Under the pieces are notes generated by a model. That model had not been told where the DNA came from. It made no database searches and worked only from the letters and a program-made list of their open reading frames with translations. Below, piece by piece: positions 32,995 through 45,353 of a stretch of DNA of 64,000 nucleotides (position 1 is the first letter of the stretch; each line of letters begins with the position of its first letter). Location: NCBI GenBank assembly GCA_034769895.1, contig CM068371.1, forward strand, positions 405,525,969-405,589,968, in the 5' to 3' direction. Both the position numbers and the translations under genes were made by a program. The stretch is from Magicicada septendecula. Its lineage: Eukaryota > Arthropoda > Insecta > Hemiptera > Cicadidae.

Positions 32995-33200
32995 TCACAG
33001 GTATATGAGACCTACAGTTTAACGCCGGATTCGAACGGCATAGTTGAGGAGGGTTTATACTAGGCAGGATACCTCTCGCTGGTTTGCCATCGCCTTGCGA
33101 GAGGGAACGGTCGTATATAAATCAGATGGCCCCGCGGGAATCGAATCCGCGCCGACAGCGCAGCAGCGCCACACATTAGCAACTACGCCACGACCGCTTT
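32995..33200 (-). mobile_element. tRNA-derived SINE
   Basis: The minus strand starts GCGGTCGTGGCGTAGTTGC. TGGCGTAGTTGC (33190-33179) fits the RNA polymerase III A box, and GGATTCGATTCCC (33148-33136) fits the B box. These lie about 30 bp apart as in a tRNA gene, but the cloverleaf is not completed. After the tRNA-like head come 'aggcgatggcaaaccagcg' and then 'cgaatccggcgttaaactg' 'taggtc', body words common in insect SINEs. The promoter boxes are internal, so transcription would be by polymerase III. No A-rich tail or clear target duplication was found, and the far end may extend past 32995. Confidence 0.72.
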
Positions 33201-34944
33201 TTGTTCATCCGAATTAAAAATTATAAAATTACAAACACATGGTTTTAGATGAAAAGTCTATAAGACACATGACCGAACTGTGTTCGAAAATACCGCCGAA
33301 ACTAAAAGGCTGACTGAAGATTCGGACAGTTGAGAAATTACTGTGCAAACTAATTTAACGAAAAACAGTACAGGGCGGGCGAACGAGGGGTCTCAAAGTG
33401 ACAGAGATGTGTGAGTGTGTGTTTGTGTTAGTAAATAGTTATAACTTTTTAATTAAACTACCTGGGAACACCGATATAACAATGTCACCACTAATAACTA
33501 ACCTAGATAGTACAGTGTTTCAGTACGATAGTATGAAACTATGTATAGTAATGAACACGAACAGACGTGATGGTGCGCATTCTCTTGTGCTATTTAACGT
33601 AATCTCTCAGTTCCCGCTTTCTTTCCTATGTTCTGTACGGTGAGGTTATAAAATGATGTTTACATTTACCGTACAACGCATGCACGCAATTAAACAAGAC
33701 AGGAAATGCTAAACATTAGAAACATACATTCTAGCTGCGTATGTGGACGATTGAATTAATAAAAGCAAATAGCGTGATAACAACGCCAGTGTAATACAAG
33801 CGTATTAGTCGCCTTCCTCTTTTCCGTCTTTCTTCATCATTATCTTTAATTAAATGCTAATTATCTGAAGAGAAAGATACAGCAAAATGTGCTGCCGTTT
33901 GTCTGACAATTTTATCGATTATAGTAACATCAGTATAACAAGAGGGGAAATTTTCCCTACGCTGACAAACTTCCCACCACTACGTAAACACTGGTATAGA
34001 AGTTGGTAGAAGCTTAACAGCCTTTCTAGAGCGGTGGACTACGCCGAACCCCCCAAAGAATTACCTCCACTTACAAGTATAGTGTAAAGTGTCTAGAGAG
34101 GAGAGACGAGAGACAACGCGTTAACAGTTCGCCGTCTCACTCACGCAACTCCTTTCTCTACGTCACACACATGCTTCTAATGTTCTCGTCAGCCTTGTTG
34201 AAGCCGACGTTCACACCATGAAACATTGTACTCTATACTGTTGTGCGCATGTACGAAATGACGAAAAATTTTGTTGGACTCGCAATGAGATGTTTGTCCA
34301 CTACACATCTCTAAACGACTGTCCACAATCTATCGTCAGGTCTATACAGACTACATACAACACTATTGGCAGTGTTCAAAATGCTTTATCTGTGCCAGTG
34401 TTTGTTTAAACTAACGTCTCAATAATTTTTGAAACGCCTGTATACTGCATATCTGTACAACACAATCACATCGTCCGGTGAGAAACGGCCGATTATTGCG
34501 CATGCGCTAACCAGATACCTTCCTGAACTGACGTGTCAATACTTCGTTTTTGTTTAAATGATCGCCCTTTCCATTGCCAATCGTAATACGTTTCCTGACT
34601 GGTTTGAAGTGATCCGCCAGCTTCATATACGTACATCCTCTACTAATCTCTTCACATCTTCGTTCTGTTCACATCCCGAGTTCCAGAAACTTGCTCCACG
34701 TACATCAATCTTCACCTCCCTCAACAGATTATACCTTCGCTACTCCTTCAAACAGTATATGAATCAAACTCGTATATAAATATATACGAAAGTACACGGA
34801 GTGACGTCTACAGCTAAGCGGTAGAACTAAAATTTTTCGTGTGTTGTAAGATCCGTATTTCTCATAAATACCTGTAATGTATCCGCCAATTTATTCATTG
34901 TTTATCAGCCGTTTGAAATTTACGAGTCACGCGTGTTTTGACAA
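33201..34944. other. unassigned stretch
   Basis: No gene recognised. A plus frame at 34558-34779 (73 codons, with PDWFEVIRQLHIRTSSTNLF) has a protein-like composition but no family I can name. Confidence 0.3.
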
Positions 34945-35340
34945 ATGGACAAACTCAAATATCGTGGTGTGATTGAATTGTTTGTTAATAAAGGCTTAGT
35001 TCCAATAGAAATTCAGAACGAAATGGTAAATGTGTCAGGAGATTCTGCGTCTTAAGCATAATGGTTTGTAAGCGGGCACCCGAGTTTAAACGTGGTCGTA
35101 CGGGCACTAAAGATGATCCCCGCAGTACACGCCGGAGAAGTGCAACAACTCCAGTTATTAAAAAAATTCATACACGGTGTTAGAAGACCGGCGAATAAGA
35201 GTGGACGACGTTACTCAGACCACAGGCATCTCACATTAGCGTACGTATCATATTTTGGTGTGAGAAATAGTCAAGTGTGAACTTGGTGTGAAAAAACTTT
35301 ATGCATCTGGAATTGTTGCAGTTTTGGGCGTCCACTGCGG
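34945..35340 (+). pseudogene. mariner transposase N-terminal fragment
   Basis: Starts ATGGACAAACTCAAATATCG (MDKLKYRGVIELFVNKGL), continues EIQNEMVNVSGDSA, then in another frame APEFKRGRTGTKDDPRSTRR and SATTPVIKKIH, and later LGVKKLYASG. 'F-K-R-G-R-T-S-x-x-D-x-x-R-S-G-R-P' and 'I-x-K-I-H' are standard in the DNA-binding half of mariner transposases. Only about 120 of 345 residues remain, with at least two shifts and several stops. The catalytic domain is missing, and the fragment ends shortly before the AC repeat. Confidence 0.72.
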
Positions 35341-35472
35341 GAACCATTTTTAATACACGTTTAAAATCGAGTACCCACTTACAAATCATTGTTTTTAAGG
35401 CGCAGAATCTCCGCAAACTTCTCAACTGAGCCCCGTACATTTCTTCTCCTTACCGATATTTACGTCAACATT

Positions 35473-36984
<1,512 letters not shown>

Positions 36985-38716
36985 AATTACACTACAACAG
37001 TCCCTTGTAGCTTGTAGCTAATGGAGGGACGGGGCTCAAGGCCCCTGCATGGTAGCAGCGCCCGGAGTGACTTCTCCGATGACTGCAAGTAGGTCGGGTT
37101 CTCTCAAGGACTTTCGGAAAAACAAGGTCAAGTGGGTGGGATGGTGTGCTCCTTTTGCAGTTGGGTAGGGGAGAGGATCTCACAAATGAGGTGCTCAGCC
37201 TAGCCAAAGTCTGGTAGTGTTTGGGCCCTGAAGCCAGCGGTGACGCGTCCGAGTCACAGCGGAGAAACCTCCCGGTACATATGAGGACCGGTTGGCCAGC
37301 GCTGCTGTCTCCGACGTGGCCCCACTGTCCGCATAGCGGTGATCAGCGCAGGCCCGTTGCGAATCCAGGGCGGGCGCCTGATGAAAGAAGGCACTTGCAC
37401 AACTAACATAAGACAACCCCGCCGAGGCCGCAAACGATCAGGGCAGAGTGAGGTTTAAGGCGATGTCTATGGTGTGGTAGGTGATCTGGTGGAGGTAGTG
37501 TACTGGCGGTAGGGTGTTGACTCCCTCAGGAGAAGGGCCCTATGTAGGAGACTATGGGGGGTCGTCCAGCAGAGTGCGGGGTCTCTTGAGTACGTGGCAA
37601 GGGAGACCTTCGTCCCTGGCCAGGTCACGGAGGTGGGAGTATTGGGAGTCTGCTGCCCGGAAGAAGAGGCCCACAGAGAGTCTGAAGACAAACTCTTCCA
37701 CCGTTTGCAGACGGAGGCCCGTCCTGATAGCTCTGTTACAAACAAACCAGGGCGAGTTGGAGAGGATACGGACGGAACTGTTCTGGAACTGTTCCAGCTT
37801 ACGCTTCGTTGTGGCAGATAAGAGGGGCCACCACGCTGGGGCTGTTTAGGTGAATACTGAATACTGTTCTGATAAGCAGGAGATAAAGGGTAAGTTTAGT
37901 GCGCAGTGAGAGGGGACTTCTGCGCGAGATGAGGGGAAAGATTTTGGCTCTGACGCCACGGGCTTGTCGGAGTTTGGTTTGGACGTGGCCTGCGAAGCTT
38001 AGTCGACTGTCGATAGACACTCCTAAGTACTTCACAGACTTCTTCCAAGCGATAGGGTTCCCATCTAGGGTTAGGGGCTGGCATGCGGTCCGCTTGCGCG
38101 TGATGCAGATCGCTTCGGATTTCTCCGCGTTGATCGCCACTTATGTAGCCAGGGAGGCAGAAGGTCGAGTTGGCGTTGTATCACTGTGCTAGCAAAACCA
38201 GGGTTCTGCGAGCTGTAGTGATACATGGCATCGTCAGCAAAAAGGGAAAGAGTGACATTGGGATATACGGGCAAGTCGTTCGTGTACACGAGGTACAGAA
38301 CCGGGCCGAGGACTGATCCTTGGGGAACGCCAGCGTCTATGGGGCGGTCAGAAGAGACCGCTCCATCTACGCTAATGTGAAAAGTCCGGCCGCGGAGACA
38401 CGACCAGAACAGTCTCACAGTAGATGCGGGAAGGGGCGTGTGTGCCAGTTTATAGAGCAGACCTTCGTGCTAGACACGGTCGAAGGCCTTACTAACGTCC
38501 AAGAGGACGGCTGCGGTGTGCAGCTTTTTGTTTGCAGCGTCAGAGAACTGGGTAACGACGCGGACTAGTTGTAGGGTGGTTGAATGCTCCCTGCGAAACC
38601 CATACTGTTCGCTGCGGATGAAACCATCAAGCAGCGGTACAACACGGGCGTGCAGGAGGCGCTCAAACACCTTCGATAACACGGGCAGTAGTACAACAGT
38701 CCCGTGCTTTGTACGA
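36985..38716 (-). mobile_element. jockey-type LINE, 5'-truncated
   Basis: A GC-rich island in AT-rich DNA. On the minus strand it opens in the middle of the reverse transcriptase at about 38716 and runs through the C-terminal region into a 3' untranslated part ending near 36985. The 3' end has 'tagctacaagctacaag' 'ggactgttgtag' on the minus strand and no clear poly(A). 5' truncation is the usual outcome of target-primed reverse transcription. Target duplications were not identified. Confidence 0.82.
37430..38716 (-). pseudogene. jockey-type LINE reverse transcriptase, C-terminal half
   Basis: Motifs in order: LPVLSKVFERLLHARVVPLL, YGFRREHSTTLQL, AVLLDVSKAFDRV (motif A), GVPQGSVLGPVLY (motif B), SLFADDAMYHYSS (FADD catalytic box, motif C), INAEKSEAICITRKR, VKYLGVSIDSRL. 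The sequence style is that of the jockey clade. An in-frame TAG at 38470-38472 stands where the family has the Trp of F-D-x-V-W-H, probably from TGG. A single-base shift occurs near 38139, just after LHKW, and another before the C-terminal part (about 37800). Apart from these the frame is well kept, suggesting moderate age. Confidence 0.85.
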
Positions 38717-40849
38717 AATGTTATGTTCTGAATGCTCGATAAAGAAACGTTAAGAAGAAACTATGGGAAAAATCTTGTTTTTAAATATTCGATAACGACT
38801 GGCACAGTGGAAGACGAAGTTGAAACAATATTTCGCAATTCCTTCTCCTTTTCTGGGTTGCTTAAATCACTGCCACACACATTCATCTCTCTTAAATTAA
38901 ATAACACAGGCACATCATGGCGGCGGAAGTGCTACGGATCGTCATAATAACCATATGGAAACTGACAAAAAAAAATCGTGTGCGGGCACCATCGACAATT
39001 ACTCAAACCTCACGGCAAAAAATTCGGTCAGCGTTTGTGTACGGTATGCCTAAATGTTAACTCGAACGTAACGTATGAAAAAGGGGAAAAGATCTATTAT
39101 ATAAACTGAGTGTAAAAGCTTCAGCGGAAGATAAAACTTTCTACACATTTTATAAAACAGCACGAACGGCATCAGACAATACGTATTTAACTTTCACTCT
39201 CCACGCCGCCGTTTGTAGTAACCTACGGGGCGGGGCTTGTTACCAACGACCAAGAACAATAACTTAAATTGCAGCCACGGCTGAATCAACATCACTGTCT
39301 CCACCTCGCACTGACACACGACAACGATGCGAATAATTCCGTGGCGTTTCGTATCTCTTAACCAGGCAGCCACAGCAACGCTATGAACAAACGAAAGTAA
39401 ACACTTTCAAGCGAGCACGGAAGATACAAACGTGTGACGGATAATACATTCTTGTACTGTGGATTCAAAACAAAAATGTGGTGTGTTGTGGGACACACGC
39501 CAGAAGTGAGAACTTCAGTGTGGAGTGGCGAGTGAACTGATTCAACATGTAACAGGTTGCTCGTATGTATGTGGAGTAAGAGATTTTGCTATAAAAAATT
39601 AAGATTCAAATAAGAGTGAACGGATAATTAAATGAGACGAGGTCATCTATTTTAGTATACGGAACCGATACTTACGTAATGAACATACATAGAATCAAAT
39701 CATACGCCGTTTTACGCGTAATTTCAATATACTTTATACAACGATACGTTTAGCATAAGTCTCCATATCAACCCCTGACTGAGGTATGATAACATACGAA
39801 CGCACGTATGAGTCATGTAAAAGATGTAAATAATGTAATAATTAAGCGGTAGGTATAAGACATAAATAAAAGAAACTAACGTATTAATTAATTTTAAATA
39901 AGGAAATAATTGTAAGTGAGCATATGCATATGGAATTGCAAGCCTAGTTGGTTTTTAAACGCAGCGAAGGGAGAAGAAACACGCCCCGACTGGCAAGTGG
40001 TGACGTCATTGCGACAGGCAACCGCATGTGTATCAGTTTGTGTGTGTGTGTGTTAGTGTGTAAATGAAGAACAAGTTGAATTATGTATACGATTGTGGAA
40101 AATTTTACACAGTTTTTTAAGTGCTGAACGAAAACCAGAAGTCACACGAAGCAGAGACATATATAGAAAAAAAACTGGCGCCTGGCGCTACAATTAGATA
40201 CTAAGAGGTATTTGATCGTGGGAACCGTTCAGCTACCGTGTGAAATTTTGCCATAACGTCCATAGTTTACACACCTTAACGTTCATAATTTGCATAGGTT
40301 AAGTTTATTAATGTACCTAACGATTTGTCAAATAATATTTATAAAAAGGGGTGCGCTTCATAGAAAGACGCGTAGGTTGTAATTAGTTAATAAATCGACG
40401 CGCTGACTTGTTCAACTTTGTCCGAACAGTTTTCACCAGGAATTGAACGACGGCAGGAGTATAGAACCCCAGCGAGCGACACACGCTTTCTCAGATCATT
40501 AACAGACAGTACGTGAAATCCACGCATCTCACCAACGCGAATTTTAGAAAGTTTAAGTAATGTTTTAAACCGAATTACGTAAACTGAAGTGCGATGGAAC
40601 CGGCAGTACGTCGGTGAAAGAATAGTGATATACACGATTTATTTAAAAGACTATAATACTGTAAACTACGAGGAGTCGAACGTCATCGATGAACTTCAAG
40701 AAGTCCACGTAGAACTTCGAGACATCCACGAGGGACAAGACGAGGAGAGGAGAGGAACCAGAGCAAAATACTAGAGGACGCAGAGACAGCTACATCCAGC
40801 CGTACATCATCACGACCAGAGGTCAACGTCAGAACTCAGCATCCATTAG
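38717..40849. other. unassigned stretch
   Basis: No known gene or repeat. A short (TG)n lies at about 40037-40052. A plus frame at 40589-40774 and a longer overlapping purine-rich frame from about 40713 (Arg/Glu/Asp-rich) precede the candidate exon at 40850. Confidence 0.3.
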
Positions 40850-41047
40850 ACGGAGAGAGTAGTAATTCCAAACGACGCAGAGACAGAGAAGGTGATACCG
40901 GAAGAGGATCCAAAACTCCAGAGTCCAGGTGACGGTAACAACACAGTTAAATGGTTGCAGAGGTATGCGTGTGAAGTCAGACATTTATTCAGTCTTATAA
41001 ATGACCCTGAGGTCTATCAAAAGAAGGCTCTAGATTCCATATACTAG
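40850..41047 (+). CDS. candidate terminal exon, unknown product
   Basis: Open frame of 65 codons directly after 'ccattag', with no ATG at its start. It reads VVIPNDAETEKVIPEEDP and later VKWLQRYACEVRHLFSLIND, and ends PEVYQKKALDSIY-stop at 41045-41047. An AATAAA lies near 41090. Composition and residue pattern look like real protein, and AT-rich DNA starts right after the stop. It may be the last exon of a host gene or part of an unrecognised element. The acceptor has a poor pyrimidine tract. I recognise no family. Confidence 0.3.
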   Translation, partial: TERVVIPNDAETEKVIPEEDPKLQSPGDGNNTVKWLQRYACEVRHLFSLINDPEVYQKKALDSIY

Positions 41048-41477
41048 TTTACATAAACTTATTATTTTTATTTTTCATAATGAATAATTAATAAAAGTTC
41101 AATTATATAAGAATTGATAACAAAGAACATAAACTTATTAATCTCATAAATAAATGGTAATTATAGAAACCATATTTTATTATATTTTTATATTTTATTA
41201 TATAATTAAAATCAAGTAACTGTAACGTAAAATCAAGTATGAAAGTTACTTCAATTGTAGATTTTTGAATTAATGGAGAGATTAGGAGTTTTGTTAATTA
41301 AAGTAATAGAATGGTCTGTATTAGAATTTTTATAAATGTTTAATTCATTAATTTTTAATTCAGTGGTACATAATAAAAACCACACTTGCTAAGACAAGAT
41401 TAATATTCAATTTCATACGTGTTAATCACGCATTATAATAATATATGTGTTATGTATTATATGTCTGTGTAAATATT
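41048..41477. other. AT-rich flank of the LTR element
   Basis: No feature apart from the AATAAA near 41090 and, at 41474-41477, the TATT that is repeated after the LTR element at 56993-56996. Confidence 0.4.
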
Positions 41478-42653
41478 ATAACGTTGCAGAACTCAGACCC
41501 TATAGGGAATCCACAAATATTATATAATGATAAAAAGTAAAATAATTTAAAGAATAATGAACAAAAATATAAAACGGTATGGAGAAAATAAAAGAAAGCT
41601 AGTAAACAAGAATAATTAATAAGTGAACAGACTAGACTGACAAACAAATGACTATGACCCAACCCCAGAGATTGGCCAGATAAAGACAATAAAAGAATCA
41701 AAGGAAAACTATTAATAAAAACACAAATAGTAAATCAAAGGTAGTAACAAGCATTACATAAAATTCTGTAAAATGAAGTACACTAACCATAATAAATAAG
41801 TGAAACAGTTGTTAATAGATTATGTGTGTTATTAATAGCCTTACAGTGAGATAAGAAAGTAAAACATAAAATGTTGAAAGAATGACTATAAAATTATATT
41901 TTATAAAACCAATAAAAACCAAGAGTGAGAGATAGGTAGGAAGTGGTAGTGATAAACAGTGAAGTGATAGAGATAATAAGAAGAAATTAAGGTAAACAAT
42001 TTGTAATCTTAAGAAATAAAATAAACCAAGGTAATAAACCAAAACAATAAGCAAAAGGTTGATAGACAACTAATTTCATGGTGTTAGCTCATAAGAAACA
42101 GAGTAGTTGTGAGTACAATAACAATAAAACATGCTATATTACTCAAATAATCACAAGGATAATTAGTACAATAGACAAGGATGGTGTCAAGATACTATTC
42201 ACCAAAATTGTTATTTGTTTAGTTAAAAGAGTTGTGTTTATATATGGCTGGATAATGAACAGACCATAAACCTATTTTTATGTTATGTTTTTATAGTAAT
42301 ATTAAGTGCTAAGAAAGTGTGTAAGAAATAGTAGTAAGTATAAGTAATGGTATAAATTTGACAATCATAATATTAATCATCATAGTAAAGATAGAAGGAA
42401 AAAGAATAATAGACAAAGAATGATTTTGTAAATTAATAATAACATTCACTTATTGTAAAACAGCCCAAAGTAATGCAAAAAGTAAATAAGTAATAAGTGA
42501 CAGTAAGCAGAACATATGGAAATAGTAAATAATGTTTAAATTTGTAAAATAAGAAGTTATAGACAGTTACACCTTAGGCCAGGGATTCTCAACCTTTTTG
42601 TGATTGAGAGCACCTTTCATACTCCGGGGCAAGTGGGAGAGCACCATGGAAAT

Positions 42654-42687
<34 letters not shown>

Positions 42688-42713
42688 TAATAATAATAAA
42701 TACACTCACCAGG

Positions 42714-44699
42714 CTAATGAGATCCTTGGCCTTGAATGTTACTCAGAATTTCACTAATATCTAAGGAGAAGTCGCTTGCAGCCACACGTAAACAGTCCTC
42801 CAAATGTGAGTAATTTAATCTTGATCGTGCTTTATTCTTGGTGTATTTCATTAATGAAAAACATTTTTCACACAGGTAGGTTGTCCCAAACATCGCCAAG
42901 CATTTGAGAGAAGCATTTCGCAATGTCGGAAATTTCATTGTATCATTTGCACCCCAGAAATCTGTGATCCTTTCCTTTTCGAAAAGATATTTTAAGGCCT
43001 GAGAGGAATGGAGCTCTAATAATTCAAGTTCCGCGCGAGCAAGTTTGTGCTGTTGAATAATCTGAATTTTTCTGAGAGAGTCCACACTGAATTGAAATGG
43101 ATTGAGCACCATATTAAACAACGGCTCACTTTCTTCGAGTACATGAAAACGTGTAGCAAACTCTTTCAACAGATCTTGAATTGCCAGAACGACAATTTTA
43201 GGACACTCCGAGTGGGGACGACCAAGACTCGAGAGTGTATGTGCCAGTTCAGGAAAATGAACCAAGTCATTTTTACTTGCCGTCCCGAGGAATCTTTGTA
43301 ACTTTGATCGAAAGGAAAATATAATTTCTTTCAGTTCACAAATTGTGTTTTTCTGACCCTGAAGACGTTTGTTCAGCTCGGTGAGATATTGAAATAGGTC
43401 TACCATGAAAGCAAGATTGATCTTGAAATCATCCCCGAATATTTCTGGAAACTTAGTGACATAATCGTTGGCAGAAATAAATGCTTTGATTTCTTCGAAA
43501 ACTTTCCAGACCCTTGTAACTGCTTCCCCGCGACTTAGCCAACGAACATCCGCATGTAGGATTAGTTCTGAATGTGGCGCTGATAAATCATGCAAGAAGA
43601 CTTTTAGTAAGCGTTTATTCAGGGGTTTAGAAACCAAAAAGTTGATCAACTTAACTATCAGTTTTAACTGTTCTGAAATTTCAGGAACAGATATAAGATG
43701 ACTGGCTAAGTTTTCAACGTGAATTAAACAATGATAGTGAACAAAGGGAGGAAAATGTTCATCATTTTTCAGAAGAGCGACACATCCTTTATTTTTACCT
43801 ACCATGGAAGGTGCGCCATCAGTAACCACACACACGAGCTTTGATAAGTCAATGCCATTAGGTTTCAGGAAATTCGCGACAGCGTTGTAAATGTCTTGCC
43901 CCGTAGTTGTACCCCGCAGCGGTAAAATTGTTAAAAAGAAATCTTCTACAATTCCCACATTATCTATACAACGTACAAAGCACGCCAATTGTGCTACAGA
44001 AGCAATGTCTGTTGATTCGTCAACAGCAAGAGAAAAATAACTACATTCAGAAAGTTTCTGGAGTGCTTTTTGTTTAATTTGAGCCGCGATGAGGTCAACG
44101 CGCCTGGCAACAGTGTCATTACTAAGTGGCACATTTTTTGCCGCATTAATCAAAACACTTCTGTATTTCTCAGGTATACTTTCAGCGAGAGTTGTCACTG
44201 CGGAAACTATGCACTCCTTCACAATTTCTCCACTTGTAAATGGCATCCCATGCTGAACAAGTTTATGAGACACAGATACAGACACTTCGGTTGAAAGTTT
44301 GTTAACAGAACTATTCACATTAAATGAAAAAGACTTCTGTTGACGTTGGAGTTGTGATTTTAACTCTTTGATTTTATGTATCCTTGCATCTGATCACGTG
44401 GGATATTGATCAGAAAACGCACTATAATGAGTTTCATAATGTCTTTCACAATTTGCTTTTCTGAAACCCGATAAAGGTGCATGACACAAAACGCAAATAA
44501 CTCCGGTATTCTCGTCATTAGTGACCACCAAAAAATCTGTCTCCCAGTTACCTTGAAAAGAATACAGTTTCTTTCTTTTTGCTTCGCTACTTTTGTTGGA
44601 ATCTTGGGTTGATGAAGAAGGTAAGTTAGGTATCCATGTCTCTTTTTTAAGAACGTTCACAACACACTTCGAGGCGAAAGGAAAATTGCAAACTGACAA
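42714..44699 (-). CDS. hAT transposase, single in-frame stop
   Basis: 661 codons in one frame, interrupted once by TGA at 44394-44396 (codon 102), plausibly a CGA that lost its C by CpG decay. Residues 75-95 hold a BED-type zinc finger: CVLCH (C-x2-C) and RHYETH (H-x3-H). Catalytic-core landmarks: FSLAVDESTDIA (first acidic residue), VCVVTDGAPSMVGKNKG (second), HYHCLIHVENLA, LHADVRWLSRGEAV (the R-W motif of the hAT fold). The C-terminal dimerisation part reads LCEKCFSLMKYTKNKARSRL then HLEDCLRVA. The enzyme would excise and insert hAT DNA with 8-bp duplications in the nucleus. Apart from the stop it appears full length, so read-through or a recently dead copy is possible. Confidence 0.92.
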
Positions 44700-45277
44700 T
44701 AATTACGCGTATTTCACAAATAACAGAACAGCAATACTACAACCAAAATACGTCACAAAACTGGTGTATACCGCTACACTATGTCACTCTAGTCACAAAT
44801 GTCGCTCGTGTAAGTGGAAATGTCCACGCAGAAACATTCATTGGCAAATTTCGAAATTTCTATTTAAAATCTGAAAATTGATTGGTTGAGCTAAGTGTAA
44901 AATGCTACGTGACTATTTCTGTGAGAACGTGCTTAAAGCTGCCAAGTTTAGGGATTTCAGAGGCAATAAAATTAAAATATTTTGAATAACCGCTTCTTTT
45001 GAGGGTACTAGTACGTGTTTAACAGCCCATTTACAAGATGAGACAACCTGGCGCCTACAGTAATAAACCCCTCGTAGGCTGCCTCTGCCTTTTAAAGCTG
45101 CAAACAATAGAGTCGGTATCGGCTTGAAAACTACGGACAATTCCGGAAACCATTGCAAGTAGTGCTCTTAGAAGTAACAAAGGTTTCCAAACAGTATTCT
45201 GCTATACTCAGTTGTTGGTGGACAACAGCTGTACGGCCGGCTATATAGTTCATAATTGAAAATTAGGGGTCACTGTT

Positions 45278-45353
45278 GCTCGCGAGCACTTTTTTATACA
45301 TCCATGATGAGCACCATTTTCAGTTACGCGAGCACTAAAGTGCTCGCGAGCAC
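45278..45353. promoter_or_regulatory. subterminal palindromes of the hAT element
   Basis: GCTCGCGAGC at 45278-45287, CGCGAGCACT at 45327-45336 and the perfect palindrome GTGCTCGCGAGCAC at 45340-45353 cluster within 95 bp of the right terminus, on the transposase 5' side. Subterminal repeats of this kind bind hAT transposases. The left end has only a single GAGCACC, so the arrangement is asymmetric. Role inferred. Confidence 0.6.

Noticed and set aside
33120-33200. Possible functional tRNA gene
   Set aside because: A and B boxes are present, but the cloverleaf is not completed and the sequence continues into a SINE body.
37221-38731. Several plus-strand frames (61-111 codons) in the LINE
   Set aside because: They mirror the minus-strand reverse-transcriptase coding region in GC-rich DNA.
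41450-42069. Minus-strand hydrophobic frames of 83-85 codons, repeated near 54237-54843
   Set aside because: Both sets lie in the LTRs and are mirror frames of AT-rich non-coding sequence. The duplication reflects the LTRs, not a gene family.
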